Assembly (NCBI GenBank): GCA_052143535.1 | Contig: JBKQSS010000091.1 | Location: 62,001-126,000 of the forward strand | Direction of reading: 5' to 3' | Length of the DNA stretch: 64,000 nt | Source of the DNA: JADGRA01 sp052143535 | Lineage (GTDB): Bacteria > Myxococcota > Myxococcia > Myxococcales > Myxococcaceae | Shown: one piece after another, positions 44,696 through 55,646 of the stretch | How the letters are laid out: the number at the start of each line of letters is the position of its first letter | Numbering within the stretch: position 1 is the first letter of the stretch | Translations under genes and position numbers: made by a program | Notes under the pieces: model-generated | Database searches by the model: none | The model's input: only the letters and a program-made list of their open reading frames with translations | Told to the model about the DNA's origin: nothing

Positions 44696-46216
44696 GTGCC
44701 GTCGCCCACCTATGACTTGCTCAGCTTTCGCCGGACCTTCGCTCTGCTGATGGTCCTGGTCGCGTTGCCCTCGGCCGGCCTGACCGGCCTCGGGGTGGTC
44801 GCCATTTTGAACGAGCGCGCCGCCGTGGAGCAGCGGCTGGGGGCGGTCTGGCGGAGCCGGCTGGACCTGCTCGCCCTCAGGTTTCGCCAAACGCTCGAGG
44901 CCTCCACGTTTAGCTCCTTACCGGATGGCGCGCTCGAGGTCCGAGCGCCCTCCGGGCAAAACCTGACCGAAGACGGCTTCCAGCTGCGGGGCGATGCCGT
45001 GCAGGCCACCAACGGTGACTTGGCGGCCGCGCTCACCCCACTGCGCAGCCAGCTCGCATTCCTCCCCAATCGGCCGTCCTTCCTTTCCGTCACCGGGCCC
45101 GAGCACCCCTTCCTCATCGTCGCGGAGAGGACCGGCTCCGGCGTCATCGGCACGAGCCTCGATGAGGCACAACTCGATCTGCTGCTCGACGACGCTGGAC
45201 GCGACCTGCTCGGCAAGGATGAGGCGGTGCACTTCGCGCTCGTGCCCCTCAAGCGCGAGGCGCCGCCACCGAGCCTGGTGGGCCGGCTCATTTCCGGGGT
45301 GGCCACCGCTCGGACGGCACTCGCTCCGACCGCGGTGGCCAGCCGGCCGCTCTCGCCACCGTTCCAGGAGTTCCAAATTCAGGTGGTTCCCGAATCGGGG
45401 GACCCAGTGGCCGCGGCTTCGACGAGGAACCGTCTCGTCTACGGGCTGCTGCTGGGCATCTTCTACATCACCTTCGTGGTGGGCGTGGTCTACACCGCCC
45501 GCGCGCTCTACCTGCACGCTCAGCTGTCGCGACTGAAAACGGACTTCGTGAGCCTGGTCAGCCACGAGCTCCGCACCCCTCTCACCTCCATCCGCATGTT
45601 CATCGACACCCTGGCGCTTGGCCGGGTGAAGGACGAGCGGCAGATTCAAGAAGTCCTCGGCCTTCTCAAGCGCGAGACCGAGCGACTGTCGGCGATGATT
45701 GAGGCCGTCCTCGACTGGTCCCGCCTGGAGAGCGGACGGCACGGCTTCAAAAAGGAGCGGCTCGACGTGCGCCAGGTGGTGGACGCGTCGTTACAGGCCT
45801 TCCGCGCCCAGCGCCTGGAGGCGACGGTGGCGCTCTCCGCCGACGTGCCCGCGGACTTGCCGGCCATCGAAGGGGACCGCGAAGCGCTGGCCGGGGCGTT
45901 GCTGAACCTGTTGCACAACGCCTACAAGTACAGCGGGGCGGACAAGCGCATCGCCTTGCGCGCCCATGGCGAGAAGAACGGCGTGGCCATCGAGGTGGAG
46001 GACCACGGGGTGGGCATCCCGAAGCGGGACCGCAAGCGCGTCTTTGACCGATTCTACCGGGTGGACAACCTGCTCACCCGCGACACCGAAGGCTCCGGTC
46101 TCGGCCTGTCCATCTCTCGGCGCATCGTCGAGGCTCACGGCGGCACCCTCACCCTGGTCAGCGAACTGGGCCGGGGCAGCACCTTCACTCTCCATCTGCC
46201 CACGGCCCGCGCATGA
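44696..46216 (+). CDS. Membrane sensor histidine kinase
   Basis: A 506-residue HK from GTG 44696. The first membrane helix is at about 12-38 (FALLMVLVALPSAGLTGLGVVAIL), followed by a periplasmic domain of about 200 residues with no clear family, a second helix near 245-268 (LVYGLLLGIFYITFVVGVVY), then HisKA with phosphoacceptor His290 in SLVSHELRTPLTS, and HATPase motifs NLLHNAYKYS, VEDHGVGIPKRDRKRVFDRFY and GLGLSISRRIVEAHGG. Its stop overlaps the response-regulator gene by four bases (ATGA), so the two form a two-component pair. The signal is unknown. Confidence 0.92.
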   Translation: MPSPTYDLLSFRRTFALLMVLVALPSAGLTGLGVVAILNERAAVEQRLGAVWRSRLDLLALRFRQTLEASTFSSLPDGALEVRAPSGQNLTEDGFQLRGDAVQATNGDLAAALTPLRSQLAFLPNRPSFLSVTGPEHPFLIVAERTGSGVIGTSLDEAQLDLLLDDAGRDLLGKDEAVHFALVPLKREAPPPSLVGRLISGVATARTALAPTAVASRPLSPPFQEFQIQVVPESGDPVAAASTRNRLVYGLLLGIFYITFVVGVVYTARALYLHAQLSRLKTDFVSLVSHELRTPLTSIRMFIDTLALGRVKDERQIQEVLGLLKRETERLSAMIEAVLDWSRLESGRHGFKKERLDVRQVVDASLQAFRAQRLEATVALSADVPADLPAIEGDREALAGALLNLLHNAYKYSGADKRIALRAHGEKNGVAIEVEDHGVGIPKRDRKRVFDRFYRVDNLLTRDTEGSGLGLSISRRIVEAHGGTLTLVSELGRGSTFTLHLPTARA

Positions 46217-46914
46217 GCTCGGGCGCCGGGCGCATCCTGGTGGTCGAGGACGACCTCTCCATCTTGACCGGCGTCTCGATGAACCTGCGCTTTGAGGGCT
46301 ACGAGGTGCTGCAGGCACAAGACGGAGCGCAGGGACTCGAACTCGCGGTGCAGCAGTCACCGGACCTGGTCATCCTGGACATCATGCTTCCCCGGATGAA
46401 CGGCTATGAGGTGCTGACCGAGCTCCGCAGACGCGGCCAACGTGTCCCAGTGCTGATGCTCTCCGCGAAGGGCATGGAGCGGGACAAAGTGCAGGGACTG
46501 GACCTCGGCGCAGACGACTACGTCGCCAAGCCGTTTGGTGTGGCCGAGCTGTTGGCGCGGGTGAAGGCCTTGCTCCGGCGGCGATACGGCGAGGAGGGCA
46601 CTCTCATCCGCTTCGGCGACGTGACCGTGGAACTGGACGAGAAGCGGGTGGTGCGCGCCGGCAAGCCGCTAGAGCTGACGGCGCAGGAATTCCGCTTGCT
46701 GGTCCATCTGCTCTCACAGCCCGGCCGAATCTTCACCCGGGAAGAGCTGCTGTCCGGGGCCTGGGGCCTCGAGTACGAAGGCACGCCGCGCACCGTGGAC
46801 ACCTTCATGCGCCAGCTTCGGGCCAAGCTCGAGCCGGACCCAGACCGCCCTCGCTATTTCGTCACGGCGCGCGGCTTGGGCTACCACTTCGAGCCCGACG
46901 CGGCGCCGGCCTGA
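46213..46914 (+). CDS. OmpR/PhoB-family response regulator
   Basis: A 233-residue DNA-binding regulator coupled to the histidine kinase by a four-base overlap. The receiver domain has the acidic pair in VVEDDLS, the phosphorylation site D56 in LVILDIMLP, and the conserved switch and lysine in MLSAKGMERDKVQGLDLGADDYVAKPF. The C-terminal winged helix (LTAQEFRLLVHLLSQPGRIFTREEL, then TVDTFMRQLRAKLEPDP and YFVTARGLGYHF) is of the OmpR/PhoB type. Targets cannot be told from the sequence. Confidence 0.95.
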   Translation: MSSGAGRILVVEDDLSILTGVSMNLRFEGYEVLQAQDGAQGLELAVQQSPDLVILDIMLPRMNGYEVLTELRRRGQRVPVLMLSAKGMERDKVQGLDLGADDYVAKPFGVAELLARVKALLRRRYGEEGTLIRFGDVTVELDEKRVVRAGKPLELTAQEFRLLVHLLSQPGRIFTREELLSGAWGLEYEGTPRTVDTFMRQLRAKLEPDPDRPRYFVTARGLGYHFEPDAAPA

Positions 46915-46921
46915 CGCGCCC

Positions 46922-47437
46922 TCAGACGGTTTCGACTACCTTCTTCAGCCAGCGGACGAAGGCCTCCGGCGACAGGAAGGTGAGGTCGAGGTCACCGACG
47001 CGGAGGCGATGGGCGCCTCCCAGGAGGGCTGGGACGTTGGGCTTGAGCGGCAGCCCGTCCGCCTGCGTCCCATTCCGACTGGCCGCGTCGGCGACTGCCC
47101 ACCGGGCCGAGGACGACTCCTTTTGGAAATAGGCGTGGAAGCGGCTGATGCTCTTGTGCGGGAGCACCACGTCGTTGACCGACGCCCGGCCGAGGGAGAC
47201 GCCGGCCTCGTAGGGGTTGGGGCGGGCGTCCGTCTTGCGGAGCAGGAAGACGACTGGGTTGTCAGCCGTCGGGACTTGAGGCGGCGGGTGGCTCCAGTCC
47301 TCGGCGAAGACGCCGGCCTCCCAAACCAGAACCGGTGTGTTCACGGCCTGCGCCAGCGCCTGCTCGTCATCAACGAAGCGGCGCACGTACTCGGTGAACG
47401 GGGCGACGGTGGGGAGTTCCACGGGTGGGGGAAGCAT
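46922..47437 (-). CDS. FHA-domain protein
   Basis: A small cytosolic protein of about 171 residues when started at ATG 47437 (GAGG is 11 bases upstream); a start at 47488 would add 17 basic residues. The C-terminal half is an FHA phosphothreonine-binding domain: GVSLGRASVNDVVLPHKSISRFHAYF, then WAVADAASRNGTQADG. The N-terminal part is helical with no clear domain. FHA proteins bind phosphorylated partners, often in Ser/Thr kinase networks, which are abundant in myxobacteria. It is convergent with the response regulator and divergent to a small gene. Confidence 0.83.
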   Translation of the reverse strand: MLPPPVELPTVAPFTEYVRRFVDDEQALAQAVNTPVLVWEAGVFAEDWSHPPPQVPTADNPVVFLLRKTDARPNPYEAGVSLGRASVNDVVLPHKSISRFHAYFQKESSSARWAVADAASRNGTQADGLPLKPNVPALLGGAHRLRVGDLDLTFLSPEAFVRWLKKVVETV

Positions 47438-47493
47438 CGGCCAGGCCTCGAGGCGCTTCAAGTTCCGGCGCCGGCGACGTAAGACCACCTTGT

Positions 47494-47715
47494 ATGTACC
47501 GCCGCTACACCATCCACCGGGATGGCGACCTACTGGTGGAGGAACTCGACCCCTCCGGCAAGCCGCTGGAGGCCGAGCCGGTTGCGGCCGAGGACCGGCT
47601 TCCAGTCGAAGTCACCGTGCTCGCCGCGGACACCCTCGACGCCAAGGCCCAGCTCCTGGATTTGCTCGAGCTGGCCTTCGAGATGGAGTCGAGCCCTGAC
47701 GAAAAGCCCCGGTGA
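47494..47715 (+). CDS. Small acidic protein of unknown function (73 aa)
   Basis: Starts at ATG 47494, 57 bp from the divergent FHA gene. The product begins MYRRYTIHRDGDLLVEELDPSG, is strongly acidic, and has a helical middle (AKAQLLDLLELAFEME). There is no signal peptide or membrane helix. The composition is gene-like, but no good ribosome binding site is visible, so the support is moderate. A short GC hairpin (GGGCCA-TTTG-TGGCCC, 47716-47731) directly follows the stop. Family unknown. Confidence 0.55.
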   Translation: MYRRYTIHRDGDLLVEELDPSGKPLEAEPVAAEDRLPVEVTVLAADTLDAKAQLLDLLELAFEMESSPDEKPR

Positions 47716-47888
47716 GGGCCATTTGTGGCCCCATCGCCTCGGGCTTGTCAGCGGCCTCGTCGAACCTCCTTTGCTTGGGGTGCGACGCTGGAAGCCCCCG
47801 CCCTGGGGCGCGCCTCGGCCTGGAGCTGGTGCCGCTCGGGGCGCCGTAGGAGGCCGTCCGGAGGGTTTGCGCCGAGCGGCCCTGGGCA

Positions 47889-48596
47889 CTAGCGGCGCAG
47901 GTGCGCGACGACGAGCATGACCGCGTCGCCCGGCTTCCAGGCCTTCCCCCCGAAGGCGCCGTCCCGGGTGTGCGCCTGGAGGCCAGCGGCTGCCAAGGCG
48001 GCGTCCACCTCCCAGGCGGTGAAGGGCCGCAGCAGCAGACGCCGGATGCCGCTCGCCGCGTTTGCGCCCCGGCGCGTCTCGCGCAGGTGCGGCGTGAAAA
48101 CCGTGCGCTCGGACGCCACCGCGTCGTGCGGCCCTTCCTCCTCCTCCTGGGCCAGGTACCGACGCGGGGGCAGTGCCACGTCGAAGACGAACGGTGCCTC
48201 GGCGCCGAGGTGCGCCGCCGCCGTGGCGAAGAGCGCTTCGAGGTCCATCCGACTGGCCATCAACGCCACCGCATTCTGGGGTGCAAAGACTGCCCCAAAG
48301 CGCTGAGGCAAGCGAAGAGAGCGCAAGTCAGCGCGCATCAGTTGCCACCTCTGTTGGGCCTCCGGAGATAGCTCGCTCCGGGCTTCCTCGGCGCGAGCCA
48401 CCATCCGCAAGCTCGGGTCGACCGCCGTCACCTGGGCGCCTCGCTTCACCAGGGCTCGGACCACCCGCCCATCGGCACTGCCCAGGACGAGGACTTCGCC
48501 CGAGGCGCCTGGCAGATGCTCAGCGTAGCGGCCCACGTCCGCATCCACGTCGCTCACCAGCGACAACATTCTTCGGCGGCCTTCTCCCCGTTTCAT
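47889..48596 (-). CDS. SAM-dependent methyltransferase (class I)
   Basis: A 235-residue protein from ATG 48596, preceded by GAGGACG. The Rossmann methyltransferase signature appears as EVLVLGSADGRVVRALVKRGAQVTAVDPS (motif I, then the acidic residue binding the ribose), then DLRSLRLPQRFGAVFAPQNAVALM. The substrate is unknown: it may be a small molecule, lipid or protein. It stands alone between convergent and divergent neighbours; its promoter faces that of the FHA-sigma54 gene. Confidence 0.78.
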   Translation of the reverse strand: MKRGEGRRRMLSLVSDVDADVGRYAEHLPGASGEVLVLGSADGRVVRALVKRGAQVTAVDPSLRMVARAEEARSELSPEAQQRWQLMRADLRSLRLPQRFGAVFAPQNAVALMASRMDLEALFATAAAHLGAEAPFVFDVALPPRRYLAQEEEEGPHDAVASERTVFTPHLRETRRGANAASGIRRLLLRPFTAWEVDAALAAAGLQAHTRDGAFGGKAWKPGDAVMLVVAHLRR

Positions 48597-48728
48597 GGAA
48601 GCGTCCTCGCGCCGGCTCCCTAGCACGCTCTCGGTCGGACCGTGGAGCCGACGTGGGAGGTGCTCGCACCCTAGCGAAGGCGTGGCGGTCGCCGCGGGAG
48701 CCCGTACAATGTGGAGTCAACCCCCCAA

Positions 48729-50095
<1,367 letters not shown>

Positions 50096-50099
<4 letters not shown>

Positions 50100-52357
50100 C
50101 GTCGCGGCGCTCCGGACTGCTGATTGCCGCCACCGTCGCGGTGGCCGTCCTCGGCGGCTGGCGGCTGCTGGCGCACAGGCGCGCCCCCGCTCCGGTGCTG
50201 CGTGACGTCGGCCCGCGGCAGCTGAGCAACCAGACGTCGCAGCCGCTGGCTCTGGTGGGCGAGCACTTTTACCCAGGGATGACGCTTTCGGTGGGTTCTC
50301 CCTTCGACCGGACGCTTCCGGTGACCGTGGTGGACGGGCGCCATGCCTATGCCCGGTTGCCGGCGGACCTTCTCCTCCCCCCCGGCACGGTGGAGGTGAC
50401 GGTGCCGCTATTGCTGTCTCGCGCACTCGAGGGCCCGCCCGTCTTTGTCCACCTCGTGAATGACCAGGGCTTTCCGGACCTGACGTCGCTGGTGGCAACA
50501 CCGGACGGAACACGGTTGTGGGCCGCGTCCGTCACCACCGACGAGTTGGTGGGGGTGGACCCGGCCAAAGGCTCGGTGGTCGTCCTTCCGGCAGGCGACG
50601 GCCCCTCAGCGCTTGCCAGCTGGGCCGACTCGGGCCGGCAGTGGCTGGCGGTGGCACACGCCTTCGCGCCCGAGCTGTGGGTATGCGACGGGCACAGCGG
50701 CGCCCGCGTCCGGACCCTGCCCGCCCCGGCCTATGCCACCGGCGTAGTGGTGGACGCCGCCCGCGGGCTGGTACTGGTGAGCGAACACGCCGACGACAGC
50801 GTGGTTGCGCTCTCGCTGGTCGACGGCACCGTCCGCTGGCGGGCGAAGGTTGCGCCCAACCCAAAGGCCCTGGTGCTCGCCGGCGACGTGCTGGTGGTGG
50901 GGAGCCAGCAAAGTGGGGAGCTGGAGGCCGTGTCCCTGGACACCGGCCAAGTGGCTCCGGCCATTTCTCCAGGCCCGGAGACCCCCATCCTCGGCGGAAG
51001 GACCGAGCCCTTCGCCAAATACACCATGGGAGGCAAAGCCCCCCGAGGCCTCGCCTGGTCTCCCACCTTGAAGCGCCTCTTCGTGACGTCCATCGGCCCC
51101 AACATCGGCCCCAACCCGGCCCGCATGGAGGTTTCGATGAATGGCGGGGTGGGCGTGGTGGACGTCGGCAAGGGCGTCTTCGAGCGGCATTTGGGCTTCG
51201 GGTGGGGGGTACCGCAGGGCGTGGCGCTCGATGATGCAACCGGCGTCCTCTACGTGGCCGACATTGGCACCGGACTGATTCGCGGGGTGGACGCACAGGC
51301 GCTCAGTCGAGACGACGTGTCGGCGCGAACGGCCGCGCTGTTTGCCCTCCCGGTGCCACCGCCGGAGGGCTTCCCCACCGCCCGGCCAGCGCAGGACTAC
51401 GACGTGAAGGGGCGCGCCGGGGTGGAAATGCATTCCGGACCGCAGGCGCTCGCGCTTTCGCCGGATGGCGCGACGCTGTGGGTGCTGAACCGCTTCACTG
51501 GCATGCTCGCGGAGCTGGACGTCTCCAGCGCGAGACAAGGGAAGGCCAGCGTGCGTCGGCAGCTCCCACTCCTCGATGTCCGGGGGCAAGGCGAGCGTCG
51601 CCTCGGCCAGGTGCTCTACTTCACGGACATGGGGCACTCGGCGATGTCGTGCGACGCTTGTCACCTGGAGGGACACGGTGAAGGCGTGCTCTTCGAAAAA
51701 ACGCGGCCGCTGCGCATCTACCGAAGCCCGACAGTGCGCGGGACACGCGAGACGCCTCCCTATTTCACGCCGGCCAGCACCTTCACGCTTCAGCAGACGG
51801 TGGCCACCGTCGGGAACCGGAACCGTTACTTCAACCCGCGTCTCAACCCAGACGAAGTCCGCCAGCTGTCGCTCTTCACCAGCACCCTCTCGCTGCTCCC
51901 CAATCCTTTCGTCGGGGTGGACGGTGCCCCACCCGTCGAGCTCGTGCTTCCGGACGGACGGCGCGGCAACCCGCGCGCGGGGTTAGCCCTCTTCGAGGGC
52001 AAGGCTTCCTGTGCCGGCTGCCACCCCGCGCCGTATTTCACCCTCGACCAAGACGTCCACACGCGTGGCCAGTACCTCGATGTCACCACCCCCCATGTGT
52101 TTCCTCTGCGTCCAGAGCTGCAGGACGGGACTTACGTCGGAATGCCGGCCCCGGCCCTCATCGGGGCGTGGGACATTTTCCCAATGTTGAGCACCGGAGC
52201 AGCCGGGCTGCGAGCAGACGCAGTTGGAAAATTGCACGTGAGCAACCGCTTCGTGCTTCGCGACGTTCTGGAAAACTACAACCACTCACCCGCGCCCAGG
52301 GTGGAGCTGACACCGCGCGAGCGCGACGACCTCCTCGCCTACTTGCTGACGTTGTAG
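50096..52357 (+). CDS. Membrane-anchored di-haem cytochrome c with beta-propeller repeats
   Basis: A 753-residue protein with an N-terminal membrane anchor or signal (SGLLIAATVAVAVLGGW). Residues of about 130-500 form a beta-propeller with YVTN-like blades (SLVATPDGTRLWAAS, ALALSPDGATLWVLNRFTGMLAELDV). Two haem c motifs follow: C519-D-A-C522-H523 and C639-A-G-C642-H643, in a MauG/cytochrome-c-peroxidase-like context (GHSAMSCDACHLEGHGEG, SPTVRGTRETPPYF, GKASCAGCHPAPYFTLD, then ALIGAWDIFPMLSTGAAGLRADAVG). The gene starts in the stop of the FHA-sigma54 gene. A role in electron transfer or oxidative modification of surface proteins is possible; the partner is unknown. Confidence 0.88.
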
Positions 52358-52418
52358 ACTCGTGCGATGTCCGCCGCGCGTTCGCGCTCCCGCCTGTTCG
52401 GGTTGGCGAGACGGACCG

Positions 52419-52427
52419 AAGGAAGAG
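52419..52427 (+). promoter_or_regulatory. Ribosome binding site favouring a CTG start
   Basis: AAGGAAGAG (52419-52427) is a good Shine-Dalgarno match; CTG at 52435 is seven bases after it and opens a lipoprotein signal. No ATG, GTG or TTG exists in the correct frame between the preceding gene and this signal. Confidence 0.55.
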
Positions 52428-52434
52428 CACTCCC

Positions 52435-54045
52435 CTGAAGACGATTCGACTGCCTTCCCTATCTGTGTTCGCTGTGCTTCTCGGCGCAACCTTCGGCTGC
52501 ACCGACGCTGGCGTCTACACGCTTCAGGGAGGCGGAGTTCCCGGCCCGGACCGAACGGCCTTCCAAGGAACTGTCTGCGTCCCGGAGGCAGTGGGCTCGG
52601 CCTTCCCGGTGAAAGTCGTCTTCGCGATGGAGGGCGGAGCGACCACCGTCACGCAGGCCATCAGCTCCTCCACGCTCACCGCCATTTCGACGGTGGTGGG
52701 ACTTCAGCCCTCGAGCACCAGCTTCGCCTTCATGGTGTACCACGTGACGGCACAAGGCTTTACCGGGTTCACCGACGCCATCACGCTCCAAGGCGCGCTG
52801 AGCCAATACGGAACGTTTCAGGAAAGCGGGCCGGTGAGCATTGCCTCGGCGCTCGAACTGGCCGACAGCCTCATCTCGGGCGACATGCAGACCAGCTGTC
52901 GCGGGACGGTCAACCGAACGCGGTACGTCGTCATCCTGCTCGAGGCATCGGTCGACACGGCCTGCCTGTACCCCTCCATCTACGCCGGCATCAACTCGGA
53001 CTGCCTCGCGCTGGCCAATGCCTCGCAATGCGCGGCTTGCTACCTGCAGTACGAGACCGGCCAAATCACTGCGCTGCAGCAGCAGTACTCGGCCGGCAAC
53101 GTCACCGTACAGCCGATTTACATCACCGATATCCCGTCCACTCAAACTGACCCGAACATCGACCTCGTCAACATCATCAATCCAGCCATCGCCGCCATCG
53201 GTGGCAGCCAGCCAGAAGTGGCCACCAGCGCCACCATCAATACGGTCCTTTCGCAGGTGAATCTCTCGTCCCTGCAGAGCCAGCTCGCCCTCAAGCGATT
53301 TTTCGCCTTCAACCGAAACGCGATGGCCCGCGAGGGACAGGAGCTCATCGACTCGGATGGAGATGGCCTTTCCGACGACTACGAGCGAACCATCGGAACC
53401 GACCCAACCCTCTACGACACGGACGGGGACGGCATCGGGGACGGGGTCGAAGTGAAAATGGGCCTGGACCCGCTCACGCCCAACATCGTGCTCGGGTGCA
53501 ACGCCAGTTTGGATACGGACCAGGACAAGCTCAATGACTGCGAGGAGCGCGTCCTCGGCACCGACGCCTGTGTCGCCGACAGCGACGGCGACGGGCTGAG
53601 CGACTTCATCGAGTTCATGTCTCAGACGAATCCGCTCGTACCGGAGGCCCTCCAGGACGACGACCGAGACGGCACCACCAACGCCGACGAGGTGACGAAG
53701 CACTCTGACCCGGAGAGCGCTGACCAGGCATACCAAGCAGACCGCGGCTACCAGTACACCATCACCAGCGCTGCGCCGACGCCGGATGGACGCGCCTGCT
53801 ACACGGTGCGTGTCGACAACGTCTCTTTGGTCCGCACCCTCTCGCTGCCCAACAAGCCACTGACGCCGATTCCGGCAGGGAACAACGAGATTTATTTGTA
53901 CCTGCAGTCAGGTCGGCCAGACGACCCCAATGACGTCGGCATCGGTTCCATTTTCACGCAGGAAGTGAACTTCAACCCGCCCAGCACCAAGACGCCGACT
54001 GGCGTCATTTCCTTTGGCCCAACCGACTATGTGGTCGGCCAATGA
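52435..54045 (+). CDS. Lipoprotein with degenerate vWA-like domain and EF/TSP3-like repeats
   Basis: A 536-residue lipoprotein, probably starting at CTG 52435 (read as Met): KTIRLPSLSVFAVLLGATFGC gives the lipobox, Cys22. The region of about 40-290 aligns with the vWA domains of the two genes downstream (CVPEA, FPVKVVFAME, RTRYVVILLEA), but the metal-site DxSxS of those is replaced by E66-G-G-A-T70, so cation-dependent adhesion is unlikely. Calcium-binding DxDxDG repeats follow (DSDGDGLSDDYERTIGTDP, DTDGDGIGDGVE, DSDGDGLSDFIEF), then a C-terminal beta domain with GRACYTVRVDNVSLV that recurs in the related genes. It begins 77 bp after the cytochrome gene. Confidence 0.85.
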   Translation: MKTIRLPSLSVFAVLLGATFGCTDAGVYTLQGGGVPGPDRTAFQGTVCVPEAVGSAFPVKVVFAMEGGATTVTQAISSSTLTAISTVVGLQPSSTSFAFMVYHVTAQGFTGFTDAITLQGALSQYGTFQESGPVSIASALELADSLISGDMQTSCRGTVNRTRYVVILLEASVDTACLYPSIYAGINSDCLALANASQCAACYLQYETGQITALQQQYSAGNVTVQPIYITDIPSTQTDPNIDLVNIINPAIAAIGGSQPEVATSATINTVLSQVNLSSLQSQLALKRFFAFNRNAMAREGQELIDSDGDGLSDDYERTIGTDPTLYDTDGDGIGDGVEVKMGLDPLTPNIVLGCNASLDTDQDKLNDCEERVLGTDACVADSDGDGLSDFIEFMSQTNPLVPEALQDDDRDGTTNADEVTKHSDPESADQAYQADRGYQYTITSAAPTPDGRACYTVRVDNVSLVRTLSLPNKPLTPIPAGNNEIYLYLQSGRPDDPNDVGIGSIFTQEVNFNPPSTKTPTGVISFGPTDYVVGQ

Positions 54046-54057
54046 GGGCGACTGCAG

Positions 54058-54102
54058 GTGTGGGGCCTTCCCCCCACAAGGCCTTGGGTTTCGACCCCAC
54101 AC
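54058..54102 (+). promoter_or_regulatory. Inverted repeat between lipoprotein and TSP3 genes
   Basis: GTGTGGGG (54058-54065) is complementary to CCCCACAC (54095-54102), and GGCCTT (54064-54069) to AAGGCC (54078-54083) inside it; the stems can nest. It lies in the 168-bp gap before the TSP3 gene. It could separate or adjust expression of the operon parts. There is no T-run. Confidence 0.4.
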
Positions 54103-54213
54103 TCGGCGCTTGAGCGGCCGAGCCACCGATAGAACAGCTTGAATTTACTGAGGAACAAGATGCGCTCGACGACGGATCCAATCTTGCTTCGCTGCTTGCC
54201 GAAAGGAGCAGCA

Positions 54214-55584
54214 ATGACGAACGCACGTATCGCTTGGATGGTTCTTGGCGCGTCGCTGTTCTGGGCGGTACCTGCACTCGCCCAGAACGCAAACAACCCG
54301 GAGTGTCTGGGGACGCAATGTGGTGCACCTGCAGAGGAGGGCGGCGGCTGCGGTTGTAGCTGTGGCTGCTCGGTGTGGGTGAGCTACACCGACGACGGCA
54401 AGACGCTGTCTTACACCGACGACTCCGACGGGGACGGCATCCCCGACGGTTATGACAACTGCCCCTTCGTCGCCAACCCGGACCAGAAGGACACCGACGG
54501 CGATGGCGTGGGCGATGCCTGTGACAACTGCCCAACCGTCCCCAACCCGGACCAAGCGGACCAGAACGGAAACGGGATTGGCGATGCTTGCGACCCGGAC
54601 ATCGACGGTGACGGGATTTTGAACGCGCAAGACAACTGCCCGCGCCGCTACAACCCGGACCAGAAGATTTCGTTCCCAGGCACCTTTGGCCCAGGGACGG
54701 CCGCTGGCGGGGCCCTCGGCCTCGGCGACGCTTGCAACAACGACATCGACGGCGACGGCTGCCCGAACGCCACCGACAACTGCCCGCTGTTCCCGAACGC
54801 CGGGAGCTGCAACAAGGCCACCAACCCGAATCCGCCGACCAACCTGCCCGCCGGCGTCGTTTGCAGCGTCGACACGGACAAGGATGGCATCGACGACAGC
54901 GTGGACAACTGCCCGCTGGTCTACAACCCGGACCAGTCGGACATCAACAAAAACGGCATCGGTGACGCTTGCGATCCGGACATGGATGGCGACGGCGTGC
55001 TGAATGCCAAGGACAACTGCCCGAAGGTTTACAACCCCGACCAGGCAGACAGTGACGGCGACGGCATCGGTGATGCCTGCGATAGCTACTACTGCGTCGT
55101 CACCGACCCGTCGGACAAGGCCGCCTGCCTCGACCCGAACAGCGCGTTCAGCGTCAGCGCCGGTGGGCACATGAGCCTCAACAATGGCGAGAAGGTGCGT
55201 CTGCCGCTGTTCGCGAACCGCAACAACGCGGCGATGAACTACACCTGGACCATCACCTCCCGCCCCTCCGGCAGCAGCGCCGCAGTGCAGGAGTCGAGCG
55301 GTGTGGCCAGCGTCAGCCGGAACTGGGAATACGCCTACCAGAACGGCTCGGTTCCGACCTTCGTGCCGGACCAAGAGGGCATCTACACCGTCACGCTCAA
55401 CGCCACGCTCGTCTTCCCGGACCGCCTCTACGTCGACTCCAACAAGGCAAGCTCCACGCTCACGCTGACTGTGGGTCAGGGCACCAGCGCCGCCACCGGC
55501 TGCACTACCCTTCCCGTTGGAGCTCCGGTCGCAGGCATGGCGCTGGTTGCGCTCGGCCTGCTGGCGCGTCGTCGTCGCAAGTAG
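54214..55584 (+). CDS. TSP3-repeat surface protein with MYXO-CTERM-like tail
   Basis: A 456-residue exported protein; the start ATG 54214 has a perfect GAAAGGAG site. The signal peptide ends at about PALAQ. A short Cys-rich segment (CGCSCGCSVWVS) is followed by about eight thrombospondin type 3 calcium-binding repeats (DSDGDGIPDGYDNCP, DTDGDGVGDACDNCP, DGDGILNAQDNCP, KDGIDDSVDNCP, DGDGVLNAKDNCP), interrupted once by a Gly-rich insert. Next comes a beta-sandwich domain (about 315-425; MNYTWTITSRPSG, IYTVTLNATLVF). The end TGCTTLPVGAPVAGMALVAL-GLLARRRRK has the Cys, helix and Arg cluster of MYXO-CTERM sorting signals, so it should be processed and displayed at the surface. Confidence 0.9.
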   Translation: MTNARIAWMVLGASLFWAVPALAQNANNPECLGTQCGAPAEEGGGCGCSCGCSVWVSYTDDGKTLSYTDDSDGDGIPDGYDNCPFVANPDQKDTDGDGVGDACDNCPTVPNPDQADQNGNGIGDACDPDIDGDGILNAQDNCPRRYNPDQKISFPGTFGPGTAAGGALGLGDACNNDIDGDGCPNATDNCPLFPNAGSCNKATNPNPPTNLPAGVVCSVDTDKDGIDDSVDNCPLVYNPDQSDINKNGIGDACDPDMDGDGVLNAKDNCPKVYNPDQADSDGDGIGDACDSYYCVVTDPSDKAACLDPNSAFSVSAGGHMSLNNGEKVRLPLFANRNNAAMNYTWTITSRPSGSSAAVQESSGVASVSRNWEYAYQNGSVPTFVPDQEGIYTVTLNATLVFPDRLYVDSNKASSTLTLTVGQGTSAATGCTTLPVGAPVAGMALVALGLLARRRRK

Positions 55585-55646
55585 TCCCGCAACGACTGCC
55601 GCGCGGGGGGGGGTTCGCTTTCACACCAGAAGGACGTGATGAAGCC

